DNA from: Alcaligenaceae bacterium
GTDB taxonomy: Bacteria; Pseudomonadota; Gammaproteobacteria; Burkholderiales; Burkholderiaceae_B
Length of the DNA: 64,000 nt
Assembly: GCA_013416405.1 (NCBI GenBank)
Contig: JACCET010000013.1
Span: 1 to 64,000, forward strand
Reading direction: 5' to 3'
Below, one piece after another: positions 25,568 to 33,819 of this stretch (position 1 is its first letter; each line of letters opens with the position of its first letter). Made by a program: the position numbers and the translations under genes. The notes under the pieces were generated by a model. That model was not told where the DNA came from. It was given only the letters and a program-made list of their open reading frames with translations, and did no database searches.

Positions 25568-27046
25568 ATGTTCGAGCTCGCCGAATCCGACCCGGAGCTG
25601 TCCAAAGAGGAAGCCGGCCCGCTTGAAGACAAGCTGCGCACTGCGCTGCTCAAGGCCCAGTACGCGCGGCTCAAGCAACAGAACTGCGCCCTGCTGATCG
25701 TAATCGCCGGTATCGATGGTGCCGGCAAGGGTGCCACCGTGGGCATGCTGAATGAATGGATGGATGCTCGCCATGTGCGCACGCTGGCTTTCAACCCTCC
25801 TTCTGAGCTCGAACAGGGTCGTCCGTGGCTATGGCGTTACTGGCAAAATCTGCCCGCCAAAGGCAAGACCGGCATAGTATTTGGTTCATGGTACCGGCCT
25901 TTGCTGCAAGAGGCCGCTCGCAAAAAACCCCGCCAGAAACGCTTGCTGGCGCAATCGCGTGCCATACGCGAGTTCGAAAATACGCTAGCGCAAAACGGGG
26001 TTCAGATCGTCAAGCTGTGGTATCACCTGTCACGGCAGGCACAAGGCGACCGTACTGAAAAACTGCTGTCTGACCCCGATACAGCCTGGCAGGTTCGCCC
26101 GGAAGATCTTAAAGTAAAGAAAAAATTCTCACGTCTGCGCGATGCAGGCGCACTGGCCATATCGCTCACGCACGAAACTCATGCACCCTGGGCCGTGATT
26201 CCCGCCGCCGATACGCAAATGCGCGAAATCAGCACTGGCCAGGTCGTACTGGCTGCCTTGCGCAAGCGGCGTATAGCACCCATGCAGCCCATTACACAGG
26301 CTGACACGGCCATCGTTGCCCAGCCCACCCCTACACTGGCCAGTCTGGACTACAGCGCCAGGCTGACCGACGACGAATACGACAAACTGCTGCCTGATTG
26401 GCAAGGCCGCCTGGCCAGACTGGTACAGCATAAAAAATTCGCTGAAACACCCGTCGTATTGGTATTTGAAGGACAGGATGCGGCGGGCAAAGGCGGAACC
26501 ATACGACGCATTACCCATGCGCTGGATCCTCGTCAGTTCCGAGCTATTCCCATTGCTGCTCCATCGGTGGAAGAGCTGACCCGTCCTTATCTGTGGCGAT
26601 TCTGGCGTGATTTGCCCGCTCCTGGCCATATTTCTATTTTTGACCGCTCCTGGTATGGGCGCGTGCTGGTCGAGCGGGTAGAAAAATATGCAAGCGAAAC
26701 CGAATGGCAGCGGGCTTACGAGGAAATCAATCAGTTTGAGTCCCAGTTGCTGACCAGCGGTGCGGTGGTTCTGAAGTTCTGGCTGGCCGTTACCAAGGAA
26801 GAGCAGCTCGAGCGCTTTCGCGAGCGCGAGGTATCACCCTTCAAGTCATTCAAGATAACGCAGGAAGACTGGCGCAACCGCAAGCAATGGGACGCCTATG
26901 TAAAGGCCGCCAACGATATGCTCCAGCACACCAGCACACAGGCCTGCCCCTGGCATGTGCTGCCTTCCAACGACAAGCGCCATGCACGCGTCGCCGTACT
27001 TCAGCAGGTAGTCAAGGCGCTGGAAAACGCACTGGGCCTGGACTAA
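25568..27046 (+). CDS. pap: polyphosphate:AMP phosphotransferase (PPK2 class II)
   Basis: A 492-residue protein with two fused PPK2 domains, the plan of polyphosphate:AMP phosphotransferase, which makes ADP from AMP and polyphosphate. The C-terminal domain is catalytic-looking: FEGQDAAGKGGTIRRITHAL (Walker A), FDRSWYGRVLVERVE (Walker B/lid region) and FREREVSPFKSFKI. The N-terminal domain keeps a P-loop (GIDGAGKGATVGML) but has FGSWYRPLLQ where FDRSWYGR is expected, so it is probably inactive. It starts 7 bases after trpC and should be read with the trp operon, an odd metabolic pairing. No signal peptide. Confidence 0.9.
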   Translation: MFELAESDPELSKEEAGPLEDKLRTALLKAQYARLKQQNCALLIVIAGIDGAGKGATVGMLNEWMDARHVRTLAFNPPSELEQGRPWLWRYWQNLPAKGKTGIVFGSWYRPLLQEAARKKPRQKRLLAQSRAIREFENTLAQNGVQIVKLWYHLSRQAQGDRTEKLLSDPDTAWQVRPEDLKVKKKFSRLRDAGALAISLTHETHAPWAVIPAADTQMREISTGQVVLAALRKRRIAPMQPITQADTAIVAQPTPTLASLDYSARLTDDEYDKLLPDWQGRLARLVQHKKFAETPVVLVFEGQDAAGKGGTIRRITHALDPRQFRAIPIAAPSVEELTRPYLWRFWRDLPAPGHISIFDRSWYGRVLVERVEKYASETEWQRAYEEINQFESQLLTSGAVVLKFWLAVTKEEQLERFREREVSPFKSFKITQEDWRNRKQWDAYVKAANDMLQHTSTQACPWHVLPSNDKRHARVAVLQQVVKALENALGLD

Positions 27047-27067
27047 AGCCTGCTGACACAACTCATC

Positions 27068-27547
27068 ATGACACTGCTTCCCGACACCTGTCCCTTATGC
27101 CGTGAGGCCGGCGGCAACATCGTATGGCAAAACCAGCAGCTGCGGGTCGTTACCGTGGATGAACCCGCGCATCCGGGCTTTACCCGCGTCATCTGGCAAG
27201 AACACATCGCCGAAATGACACAGCTGCCGCCCAAGGGGCGCAATGTGCTCATGGAAGCAGTCTGGCTGGTGGAGCAAGTTCAGCGCCAAATACTTCAGCC
27301 CGACAAAATCAATCTGGCTCAATTCGGCAATATGGTGCCTCATCTGCACTGGCACATCATCCCGCGCTGGGCAGACGACAGCCAATATCCCGAGGCCATC
27401 TGGGCCACCGCGCCCGCACGCACGCCCGAACAGGCCACCGCCTGGGTGCAACACCAAGCCGAAATAACGGCGAAACTGCCTCAATATTGGGTCGAATTGC
27501 ACAATACGTTGCAGCGCAACAACATAGGGATTACCCCCAAGTCATAA
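27068..27547 (+). CDS. HIT-family protein
   Basis: A 159-residue histidine-triad nucleotide hydrolase-like protein. The triad reads VPHLHWHIIPRW, where the middle His is the nucleophile in the family. An N-terminal CPLC may bind zinc with later residues. HIT proteins hydrolyse phosphoramidates or dinucleoside polyphosphates; the natural substrate is unknown. It follows the PPK2 gene by 21 bases. Polyphosphate and nucleotide turnover are plausible shared themes, but this is inference. Confidence 0.85.
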   Translation: MTLLPDTCPLCREAGGNIVWQNQQLRVVTVDEPAHPGFTRVIWQEHIAEMTQLPPKGRNVLMEAVWLVEQVQRQILQPDKINLAQFGNMVPHLHWHIIPRWADDSQYPEAIWATAPARTPEQATAWVQHQAEITAKLPQYWVELHNTLQRNNIGITPKS

Positions 27548-27804
27548 ATTAGTTATAATTTGCGCACTGCATTTTCCACGCGTCGACATTTTCATACAGC
27601 ACATGCTGTCGCTAGCAGTTGACTGATTTCTCAGCACCCATGTCGAACGCCATCGCTCCCTGACCTCCGAGCCTTACGCTGCGTATCCAAAACGCTGCAC
27701 TTTAGGTTGATTTGGTCGGCACGATGCTCCAATCAACCAGCGCTCCGGGCTCACTTCCATTGCCCCTCGCTATGTGCATGCCGTTCGTTCGGCAAAGGAT
27801 ACAC
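27548..27804 (+). promoter_or_regulatory. promoter and long leader of the DEAD-box helicase gene
   Basis: A perfect -10 TATAAT sits at 27554-27559 with a weak TTACCC 17 bases upstream at 27531-27536. Transcription from here would give a leader of about 240 bases before the ATG at 27805. Long leaders of cold-shock helicase genes often regulate expression by refolding. No specific RNA family was recognised and no small frame in the leader stands out. Confidence 0.5.
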
Positions 27805-29577
27805 ATGTCTTTCGATACTTTAGGTCTCGCGCCTTCCCTGTTGTCTGCCGTTCTGAAAGCTGGCTTTACCGAGCCCACTTCAGTCCAGGCTGCTGCCATC
27901 CCCAAGGCCCTGGCAGGTCACGACCTGATGGTTTCATCACAAACAGGTAGCGGCAAAACCGCCGCCTTCATGCTGCCCGCCCTGAACCGCATTTCCAACA
28001 TGCCCCCCAATAAGGGTACAGGCGTGCAAGTGCTGGTTCTTACACCCACCCGCGAACTGGCTATGCAGGTTGCCGAAGCCACCAAGCAATATGGCGCACA
28101 CCTACAGGATTTGCGCACGGCCGTAGTCGTTGGCGGCATGCCTTATGGCGCGCAGCTTAAGGCTTTGTCGCGCCGCGTCGACGTATTGGTTGCCACGCCC
28201 GGTCGCCTGATCGATCACCTGCAAGCCAAACGTGTCAATCTTTCCACCGTTCACACTCTGGTGCTGGACGAAGCCGACCGCATGCTGGACATGGGTTTCA
28301 TTGAAGACATTGAAACCATCGTTGGCCGCACGCCCGCTGATCGCCAAACCTTGTTGTTTTCGGCCACCCTGGACGGCACGATTGCCCGCCTGGCTGCCAA
28401 GATGATGCGCGATCCCTTGCAAATCGAGATCTCGGGCCAGAAGCAACAACACACCAACATTACCCAAAGCCTGCTGTACGCAGACGACAACGGCCACAAA
28501 ATGCGCCTGCTGGATCACCTGCTGCGCGACAGCAACCTGGATCAGGCCATTGTCTTTACCTCGACCAAACGCGGCGCCGATGATCTGGCCGACCGCCTGG
28601 CCGATCAAGGTTTTGCCGCTGCCGCCCTGCATGGCGACATGAACCAGCGCCAACGCACCCGCACCCTGGGCATGCTGCAAAAAGGCAAGCTGCGTATTCT
28701 GGTCGCTACCGATGTAGCCGCACGCGGTATTGACGTGCAAGGCATCAGCCACGCCGTCAACTACGACCTGCCCATGCAAGCCGAAGACTACGTCCACCGT
28801 ATTGGCCGTACCGGCCGCGCCGGGCGCAGCGGACTGGCCTACACCCTGGCCACACATTCCGAACGCCATAAAGTGCGCCGTATCGAACACTTCATCGGCC
28901 AGCCCATACCTGCCGAAGTCATCGAAGGCCTGGAGCCCAAGAAAACAGCACGTCCCACCTACACCGACCGCAGCGGTAGCGGCGGTAAGAAATTCGGTTC
29001 GCGCGGCGGTTTTGGCGGTGGAAAACCAGGTTTCGGTGGCGGCAAGCCCAGCTATGGTCGTAAACCCGAAGGCGATCGCGCCCCTTACGGCGAAAAACCT
29101 GCTTTTGGTGGCAAACCACGCTTTGGCGACAAGCCTGCTTATGAAGGCCGCCCGGCTCGCAGCGGCGACCGTCCCGCCTACGAAGGCCGCCCGGCTCGCA
29201 GCGGCGACCGTCCCGCCTACGAAGGCCGCCCGACCAATGATCACTCCGGCGACAGCCGTAAAAGCTTTGGCGGCGAAGAACGTGGTGGCTACAAAGGCCG
29301 CAGCGAACGTTCGTTTGGCGACAAGCCCGCTTTTGGCGATCGCCCCGCACGCAGCGAGCGCCCCAGCCAAGGTGACCGTCCAGCCTATGCAGCTCGCCCC
29401 GCGCGGGATGACCGTCCTGCATTCGGTGATCGTCCTGCCCGTTCGGCACGCCCGGATTTTGCACATAAAGGCCCAGCCAAGCCAGCCGGCCGTCCCGCGG
29501 CTCGCCCAGGCTTCTCCAGTGGCAAACCCACTTCGACCCGCGGCAAAAGCGCAGCGCGTCGCGGCGACTTTGCCTGA
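27805..29577 (+). CDS. DEAD-box RNA helicase (RhlE-like) with basic repeat tail
   Basis: A 590-residue ATP-dependent RNA helicase. The core has motif I SQTGSGKTAAF, Ia PTRELAMQ, Ib TPGRLIDHL, II LDEADRMLDMGF, III SATLDG, IV-V HGDMNQRQR and ATDVAARGIDV, and VI HRIGRTGRAGR. After about residue 390 the tail is Gly/Arg/Lys/Pro-rich (GGKKFGSRGGFGGGKPGFGG), with a 13-residue YEGRPARSGDRPA repeat. Tails of this type bind RNA non-specifically. AAAGGATACAC before the ATG at 27805 decides the start (MSFDTLGLAPSLL). Likely roles are ribosome assembly and cold-temperature RNA unwinding. Confidence 0.92.
   Translation: MSFDTLGLAPSLLSAVLKAGFTEPTSVQAAAIPKALAGHDLMVSSQTGSGKTAAFMLPALNRISNMPPNKGTGVQVLVLTPTRELAMQVAEATKQYGAHLQDLRTAVVVGGMPYGAQLKALSRRVDVLVATPGRLIDHLQAKRVNLSTVHTLVLDEADRMLDMGFIEDIETIVGRTPADRQTLLFSATLDGTIARLAAKMMRDPLQIEISGQKQQHTNITQSLLYADDNGHKMRLLDHLLRDSNLDQAIVFTSTKRGADDLADRLADQGFAAAALHGDMNQRQRTRTLGMLQKGKLRILVATDVAARGIDVQGISHAVNYDLPMQAEDYVHRIGRTGRAGRSGLAYTLATHSERHKVRRIEHFIGQPIPAEVIEGLEPKKTARPTYTDRSGSGGKKFGSRGGFGGGKPGFGGGKPSYGRKPEGDRAPYGEKPAFGGKPRFGDKPAYEGRPARSGDRPAYEGRPARSGDRPAYEGRPTNDHSGDSRKSFGGEERGGYKGRSERSFGDKPAFGDRPARSERPSQGDRPAYAARPARDDRPAFGDRPARSARPDFAHKGPAKPAGRPAARPGFSSGKPTSTRGKSAARRGDFA
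29140..29232 (+). repeat. 39-base in-frame tandem repeat in the helicase tail
   Basis: Two nearly identical 39-base units at 29140-29178 and 29179-29217, plus a 15-base partial third to 29232. They encode YEGRPARSGDRPA. Copy number could vary by slippage without shifting frame. Confidence 0.85.
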
Positions 29578-29633
29578 TAGACAGACAAAGGCAGATTAGC
29601 CCGCAAGGGTTGATCTGACAGCACATGTTCAAG

Positions 29634-29669
29634 AAGGGCTTGGCGATATTTTTCGCCAAGCCCTTTTTT
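29634..29669 (+). terminator. rho-independent terminator after the helicase gene
   Basis: AAGGGCTTGGCGA at 29634-29646 pairs perfectly with TCGCCAAGCCCTT at 29653-29665, loop TATTTT, followed by further T residues to 29669. Confidence 0.9.
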
Positions 29670-29741
29670 CCTGCCTCGTTGCCCTTTATGCGGACAACAC
29701 GGCGGAGCTCCATAAGCCATGGCACTCGCTACAATAGCGAC

Positions 29742-29909
29742 ATGAAACAACTACTGCGCAAGCCGCTATTTTTTGCGTTCCTGTTGTCGATACCCTTGTG
29801 GATAGTCTTCAACAATTACATCGTTGCCATCACCGTCGCGTTGCTGGTGGCCTTTTTGGCGTCCATGTGCCACAGCCTGTACCTGATGAACAGGAAGAAA
29901 AAGCCTTGA
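29742..29909 (+). CDS. 55-residue membrane protein
   Basis: ATG at 29742 begins MKQLLRKPLFFAFLLSIPLW. Two hydrophobic segments (about 9-22 and 25-45) are separated by NNYI and followed by MNRKKKP, positive inside. No family recognised. Its TGA stop (29907-29909) overlaps the TTG start proposed for the downstream methyltransferase, implying translational coupling. The unit follows the helicase terminator, so it has its own promoter; CTACAAT near 29730-29736 is a candidate -10. Function unknown. Confidence 0.6.
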   Translation: MKQLLRKPLFFAFLLSIPLWIVFNNYIVAITVALLVAFLASMCHSLYLMNRKKKP

Positions 29910-31081
29910 AACCCGCCAGTTCAATACCTACAGGCCTGCCCACGCCAGACGCTGAGGCGCAAGCGCATCAGCAAGCCGTCGAACATTATTTAACTCAGCA
30001 AATTCAGACCAGCGCATCCGCATTCCTGCCATTCGAGCAGTGGATGGATCTGGCCTTGTACGCCCCCGGGTTGGGCTATTACGCCGCCGGCAGCACCAAA
30101 TTCGGTAGCGCCTTGCCCACAGGCGACTTCACCACAGCGCCCGAACTCACACCATTATTTGCCCAGACACTGGCTCGGCAAGTCGCGCAGGTGCTGCAAG
30201 CCAGCGATACTTGCACGGTGCTCGAGTTCGGCGCGGGTTCGGGCGCCATGGCTGCCGCCATGATCCCCGCCTTGCGCGAATTGGGGCTGCAGCCCGTGTA
30301 TCAAATTCTGGAGGTTTCGGGCGACCTACAGCAACGCCAGCGGCAGCGGTTGGCATCATTTGGTGATGCCGTGCAATGGCTGACGTCTTTGCCCAAGGAG
30401 TTTGCCGGCTGCATACTGGCCAATGAAGTACTGGATGCCATGCCGACAATGTTGTTCAGCTGGAACGAACAGGGTGAACTGCAGGAGCTGGGCGTACGCT
30501 TGGCGCCTACGGATGCCAGCGACGTCACGGCCAGTCCTTTCGAGTTCGCACAGCGCTTAGCCACAAGCCAGCTGCACGATATTGTTGCCCAGCGTATGCC
30601 GCCCCTGCCGGGCTATCAGTCCGAGCTCAATCTGAGAGCCGAAGCCTGGATCAAGGAAATGGGTACATGGCTCAAGCGTGGCGCCGCATTGCTGATCGAC
30701 TATGGGTTCCCGCAACACGAGTATTACCATCCGCAAAGGGCCGAGGGCACACTGATGTGCCACTATCGCCATCACGCTCACGCGCAGCCCCTGCTTTATG
30801 CAGGCCTGCAAGATATCACCGCTCACGTCGACTTTACGGCCATGGCCGATGCGGCGCTTGAAGGCGGGCTGGACGTGCTGGGCTACACCTCACAAGCCCG
30901 TTTTCTCATGAATGCCGGACTGCCCGAATTGCTGACTTCCGAGCCGCAAACCTTGTCCGCCGTGCAGAAACTGCTGTCAGAGGCAGAAATGGGCGAACTG
31001 TTCAAAGTGCTGGCGATAGGCAGGGGCATAAACCAGCCGCTGCTGGGTTTTATTCGCGGTGATCGTCGAGATCGACTGTAA
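29906..31081 (+). CDS. MidA/NDUFAF7-family SAM-dependent methyltransferase
   Basis: A 391-residue class I methyltransferase of the COG1565 family. The SAM-binding motif is VLEFGAGSGAMAAAMIPAL, preceded by the family's TKFGSALPTGDFTTAPELTP region. In mitochondria the homolog dimethylates an arginine of complex I subunit NDUFS2; the bacterial substrate is not established. I take TTG at 29906, which overlaps the upstream stop and has AGGAAG about eight bases before it; the next candidates would truncate or extend into the preceding gene. Its last 32 bases overlap the convergent LysR gene. Confidence 0.85.
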   Translation: MKPASSIPTGLPTPDAEAQAHQQAVEHYLTQQIQTSASAFLPFEQWMDLALYAPGLGYYAAGSTKFGSALPTGDFTTAPELTPLFAQTLARQVAQVLQASDTCTVLEFGAGSGAMAAAMIPALRELGLQPVYQILEVSGDLQQRQRQRLASFGDAVQWLTSLPKEFAGCILANEVLDAMPTMLFSWNEQGELQELGVRLAPTDASDVTASPFEFAQRLATSQLHDIVAQRMPPLPGYQSELNLRAEAWIKEMGTWLKRGAALLIDYGFPQHEYYHPQRAEGTLMCHYRHHAHAQPLLYAGLQDITAHVDFTAMADAALEGGLDVLGYTSQARFLMNAGLPELLTSEPQTLSAVQKLLSEAEMGELFKVLAIGRGINQPLLGFIRGDRRDRL

Positions 31082-31961
31082 GCATGCTGTCACGCAAATA
31101 CGATACCAGAGGCGATCGTGTGTCACGCCGTGCCAGCAGCAATAAAGACAGGCAGTTGCGCGCGGCGGGATCCGACAGCTCAATGAAACGGACATGATCC
31201 GATACATATGAACGTGTTACTCCGGGTACCAGTGCTATTCCGAGACCACTGGCCACCAGACTGACCAAGGTCTGTACCTGTATTGCCTCTTGCTTGATTC
31301 TAGGCGTAAACCCCGCTGTATGACACAGCGTCAAGGCAACGCTATGCAGTCCCGGAACGATAGTGGATGCATAAATCACGAAGTCTTCGCTACGGCAATC
31401 CTCTAGGCTGACCTTAGCGTGCGCCGCAAATCGATGCTGGACTGGGACGGCCAGAACCAGATCGTCGCGCTGGATAACCCACGACTCGAGCGCGGGATCA
31501 TCGGCTATGGGGCCTCGCACCAATCCTGCATCGAGCTGATGACTACGAACCATAGCCATCAAGCCCAGCGAGCTGTCTTCCCGCAATTCAAGCTTGACGT
31601 CGGGATAGCGACCACGAAACGCATTGAGCGACAGCGGAAGCAAAGCATAGGTAGCAGAGCCTACAAAACCCAGACGTAAACGCCCCCATTCTCCCAGAGC
31701 AACCAAACGTGCGGTACGGCAGGACTGATCAGCGTAGAACAGGGCTGCCCGGGCGTCTTCGAGCATTGCTTCACCGGCGGGCGTCAAGGTAACGCCGCGC
31801 GCACCACGCTCAAGCAACTGAACGCCTACTTCCTGTTCGAGCTTCTGAATAGAGACCGATAGCGCCGGCTGTGCAATAAAGAGCTCTTCGGCTGCACGTC
31901 GATAGGTGCCGAATTCGGCAATCGCAATCAATTGCTGAAACTGACGTAAGCTAACAGCCAT
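31050..31961 (-). CDS. LysR-family transcriptional regulator
   Basis: A 303-residue regulator with an N-terminal winged helix (FGTYRRAAEELFIAQPALSVSIQKLE form, residues about 17-42) and a C-terminal effector domain. The RRAAE and QPALS pattern is of the CbbR/BenM type, often responding to acids or CoA-linked metabolites. It is divergent from the CoA-transferase/MaoC/Bug genes by 71 bases, and probably controls them. Its 3' end overlaps the convergent MidA gene by 32 bases. Confidence 0.88.
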   Translation of the reverse strand: MAVSLRQFQQLIAIAEFGTYRRAAEELFIAQPALSVSIQKLEQEVGVQLLERGARGVTLTPAGEAMLEDARAALFYADQSCRTARLVALGEWGRLRLGFVGSATYALLPLSLNAFRGRYPDVKLELREDSSLGLMAMVRSHQLDAGLVRGPIADDPALESWVIQRDDLVLAVPVQHRFAAHAKVSLEDCRSEDFVIYASTIVPGLHSVALTLCHTAGFTPRIKQEAIQVQTLVSLVASGLGIALVPGVTRSYVSDHVRFIELSDPAARNCLSLLLLARRDTRSPLVSYLRDSMLTVDLDDHRE

Positions 31962-32008
31962 AATATTTATATATCAATCAATAGACAAACAATATTAGAC
32001 CATTATGG
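31958..32008. promoter_or_regulatory. nested inverted repeats between the LysR gene and its divergent operon
   Basis: CCATAAT at 31958-31964 is mirrored by ATTATGG at 32002-32008, and AATATT at 31962-31967 recurs at 31991-31996. The outer half-site covers the start codon of the LysR gene, so binding could shut off its own expression. Typical LysR regulation makes this a good operator candidate. Confidence 0.45.
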
Positions 32009-32032
32009 CTTGCTTCGGTACGCTCTTTTACT

Positions 32033-33250
32033 ATGAGCCTTCCCTCTTACACCAACACCGCATTAGGCGGCATCCGCATTCTTGATCTGACGTCTGTCGT
32101 TTTTGGCCCGTATGCATCGCAAATACTGGCCGACTACGGCGCCGATGTCATCAAAATCGAGTCGCCCGATGGCGACTCCACCCGCAATACCGGGCCTGCA
32201 ATTGAAGCAGGACTTTCAGCCATTTTCCTGGGAATCAATCGGAACAAGCGCAGCATAGCCCTTGATCTGAAACAAGAGTCTGCCAAGAAGGCCTTGCTTG
32301 AACTGGTCGATCAGGCCGACGTTTTCATGCACAGCATACGGCCGCAAAAGATGGCCCGCCTAGGCCTGGATCCCGAAACCTTGTGCAAACGCAACCCCCG
32401 GTTGGTCTATGCCGGCCTACACGGTTTTGGCAATGGCGGCGCCTACGAAGGGCATCCGGCTTACGACGACACCATACAAGGCTTGAGCGGCGTGGCCGAC
32501 ATCGTGAGGCGCCAGACAGGAACCCCTCGGTACTTACCCACCATCGCTGCCGATAAAACGTGTGGGCTGATCGCTGCCCATGCCATTTTGGCTGCACTGT
32601 TTCAGCGGGAACGCAGCGGGCAAGGCCAATTCGTAGAAATCCCCATGTTTGAGTCCATGACGTCTTACATGTTGGTCGAGCATTTCTATGGCAAACACCT
32701 GCCCAGCACAGGAGAAGCCGCAGGCTACCCACGCATACTGACGCCTTGGCGCAAACCGTATCAAACTGCAGATGGCTATATCTGCATCATGCCGTACACC
32801 GATACGCACTGGAAACGCTTTTTCGAAGGCAACGGACTAGCTTCGCTGGCTACGGATCCCCGCTTTACAGATATCTCGTCACGCACTCGCCACATCGACC
32901 AACTTTACGAAATCGCGGGTACCACCATGCTGCAGCGCTCCACCCAGGAATGGCTGAGTTTTTGCACTGAGAATGAAATCCCTGCAACCCGCATCAACTC
33001 GCTTGACGATCTGGATCAGGACGAGCACTTGCGCAGCGTGAACTTTTTTGTCGATGTGCAAGATGATCATGACCATACCTATCGCTTTACGCGCAACCCC
33101 GTGGTCATGGAAAAATCCCAAGTGCCTCCCGTTATGCCCCCTCGGCTAGGCGAACACACCTGCGAAGTACTTTTGCAATCTGGGCTGTCACAAGCCCAAA
33201 TCGATGAGATGCTGCAAACAGGTGCTGCAAAAAGCGCTTCAAGCACATGA
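32033..33250 (+). CDS. CaiB/BaiF-family (class III) CoA-transferase
   Basis: A 405-residue protein starting MSLPSYTNTALGGIRILDLT. Family hallmarks: GPYASQILADYGADVIKIES near the N-terminus, NRNKRSIALDLK, and the catalytic aspartate in HPAYDDTIQGLSG. The later SFCTENEIPATRINSL and NPVVMEKSQVPPVMPP segments are also typical. It moves CoA between carboxylic acids; the acid cannot be named. The neighbouring MaoC-like and Bug genes suggest a catabolic route for an imported organic acid. Confidence 0.92.
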   Translation: MSLPSYTNTALGGIRILDLTSVVFGPYASQILADYGADVIKIESPDGDSTRNTGPAIEAGLSAIFLGINRNKRSIALDLKQESAKKALLELVDQADVFMHSIRPQKMARLGLDPETLCKRNPRLVYAGLHGFGNGGAYEGHPAYDDTIQGLSGVADIVRRQTGTPRYLPTIAADKTCGLIAAHAILAALFQRERSGQGQFVEIPMFESMTSYMLVEHFYGKHLPSTGEAAGYPRILTPWRKPYQTADGYICIMPYTDTHWKRFFEGNGLASLATDPRFTDISSRTRHIDQLYEIAGTTMLQRSTQEWLSFCTENEIPATRINSLDDLDQDEHLRSVNFFVDVQDDHDHTYRFTRNPVVMEKSQVPPVMPPRLGEHTCEVLLQSGLSQAQIDEMLQTGAAKSASST

Positions 33251-33320
33251 TGGCGAAGACTGAATCAAACGGCATGTCGGCACCGTATCAACAAGACATC
33301 AAATAATCAAAGGAAGAACA

Positions 33321-33785
33321 ATGAGCCACCCACTCCCTACACTTGGCCGCGGCTACTACTGGCAGGAACTGACCGCGGGGCAACGTTTCCAGACCTTCAG
33401 GCGCAGTATTACAGAAACCGATCTGGTCAACTTCATTAGCACCACCGGTATGCTCGAAACTATTTTCATTGATACGACCTATGAGCAAGGTGCCATAAAG
33501 GGCCGACCGGTGCCCGGCGCACTGACTTATGGGCTGATCGAAGGACTGCTCATGCAAGGCATGGTCCAGGGCACCGGCCTGGCCTTGCTGGAGGTTCACA
33601 AGAAAATGCTCGCTCCCGTCATGGTCGGAGACACCGTTTGGGCCGAGGTAGAGGTAACACTTGTCCGCCCGACATCCAGCGGAAACCGTGCCATTGTCGA
33701 GTCGCGCATCGACGTGAAAAATCAACGCAACGAAGACGTCATCACTTACACCGCCACGCGCATGCTGGCCGGTAAACCAGCGTAA
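33321..33785 (+). CDS. MaoC-like hot-dog protein lacking the usual catalytic pair
   Basis: A 154-residue hot-dog-fold protein. Active (R)-hydratases carry an Asp and a His in the pattern D-x-N-P-x-H plus a GRP-x-x-H-G-M-L loop. Here the first site reads ISTTGMLETIFID and the loop GRPVPGALTYGL, so both catalytic residues appear to be replaced. It may still bind an acyl-CoA as a thioesterase-like or non-catalytic subunit. AAGGAAGAAC before the ATG at 33321 is a good ribosome-binding site. It is 70 bases after the CoA-transferase and 34 before the Bug receptor, so cotranscription is likely. Confidence 0.75.
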   Translation: MSHPLPTLGRGYYWQELTAGQRFQTFRRSITETDLVNFISTTGMLETIFIDTTYEQGAIKGRPVPGALTYGLIEGLLMQGMVQGTGLALLEVHKKMLAPVMVGDTVWAEVEVTLVRPTSSGNRAIVESRIDVKNQRNEDVITYTATRMLAGKPA

Positions 33786-33819
33786 ACCACTTAAAAAAGT
33801 AAACATCCAAGGAGATCAC

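Noticed and set aside
24878-25774. 298-codon minus-strand frame antisense to trpC and pap
   Set aside because: It spans two real genes on the other strand and has no recognisable domain.
29131-29232. CRISPR-like direct repeats
   Set aside because: The units are contiguous without spacers and lie in frame within the helicase tail.
28102-29466. 454-codon minus-strand frame under the helicase gene
   Set aside because: The Ala/Gly-rich low-complexity sequence mirrors the helicase tail; the sense strand carries all DEAD-box motifs.
28730-29599. 289-codon plus-strand frame in a second reading frame of the helicase
   Set aside because: Ala/Pro/Thr repeats arise from the GC-rich repeat tail in a shifted frame; no start signal.
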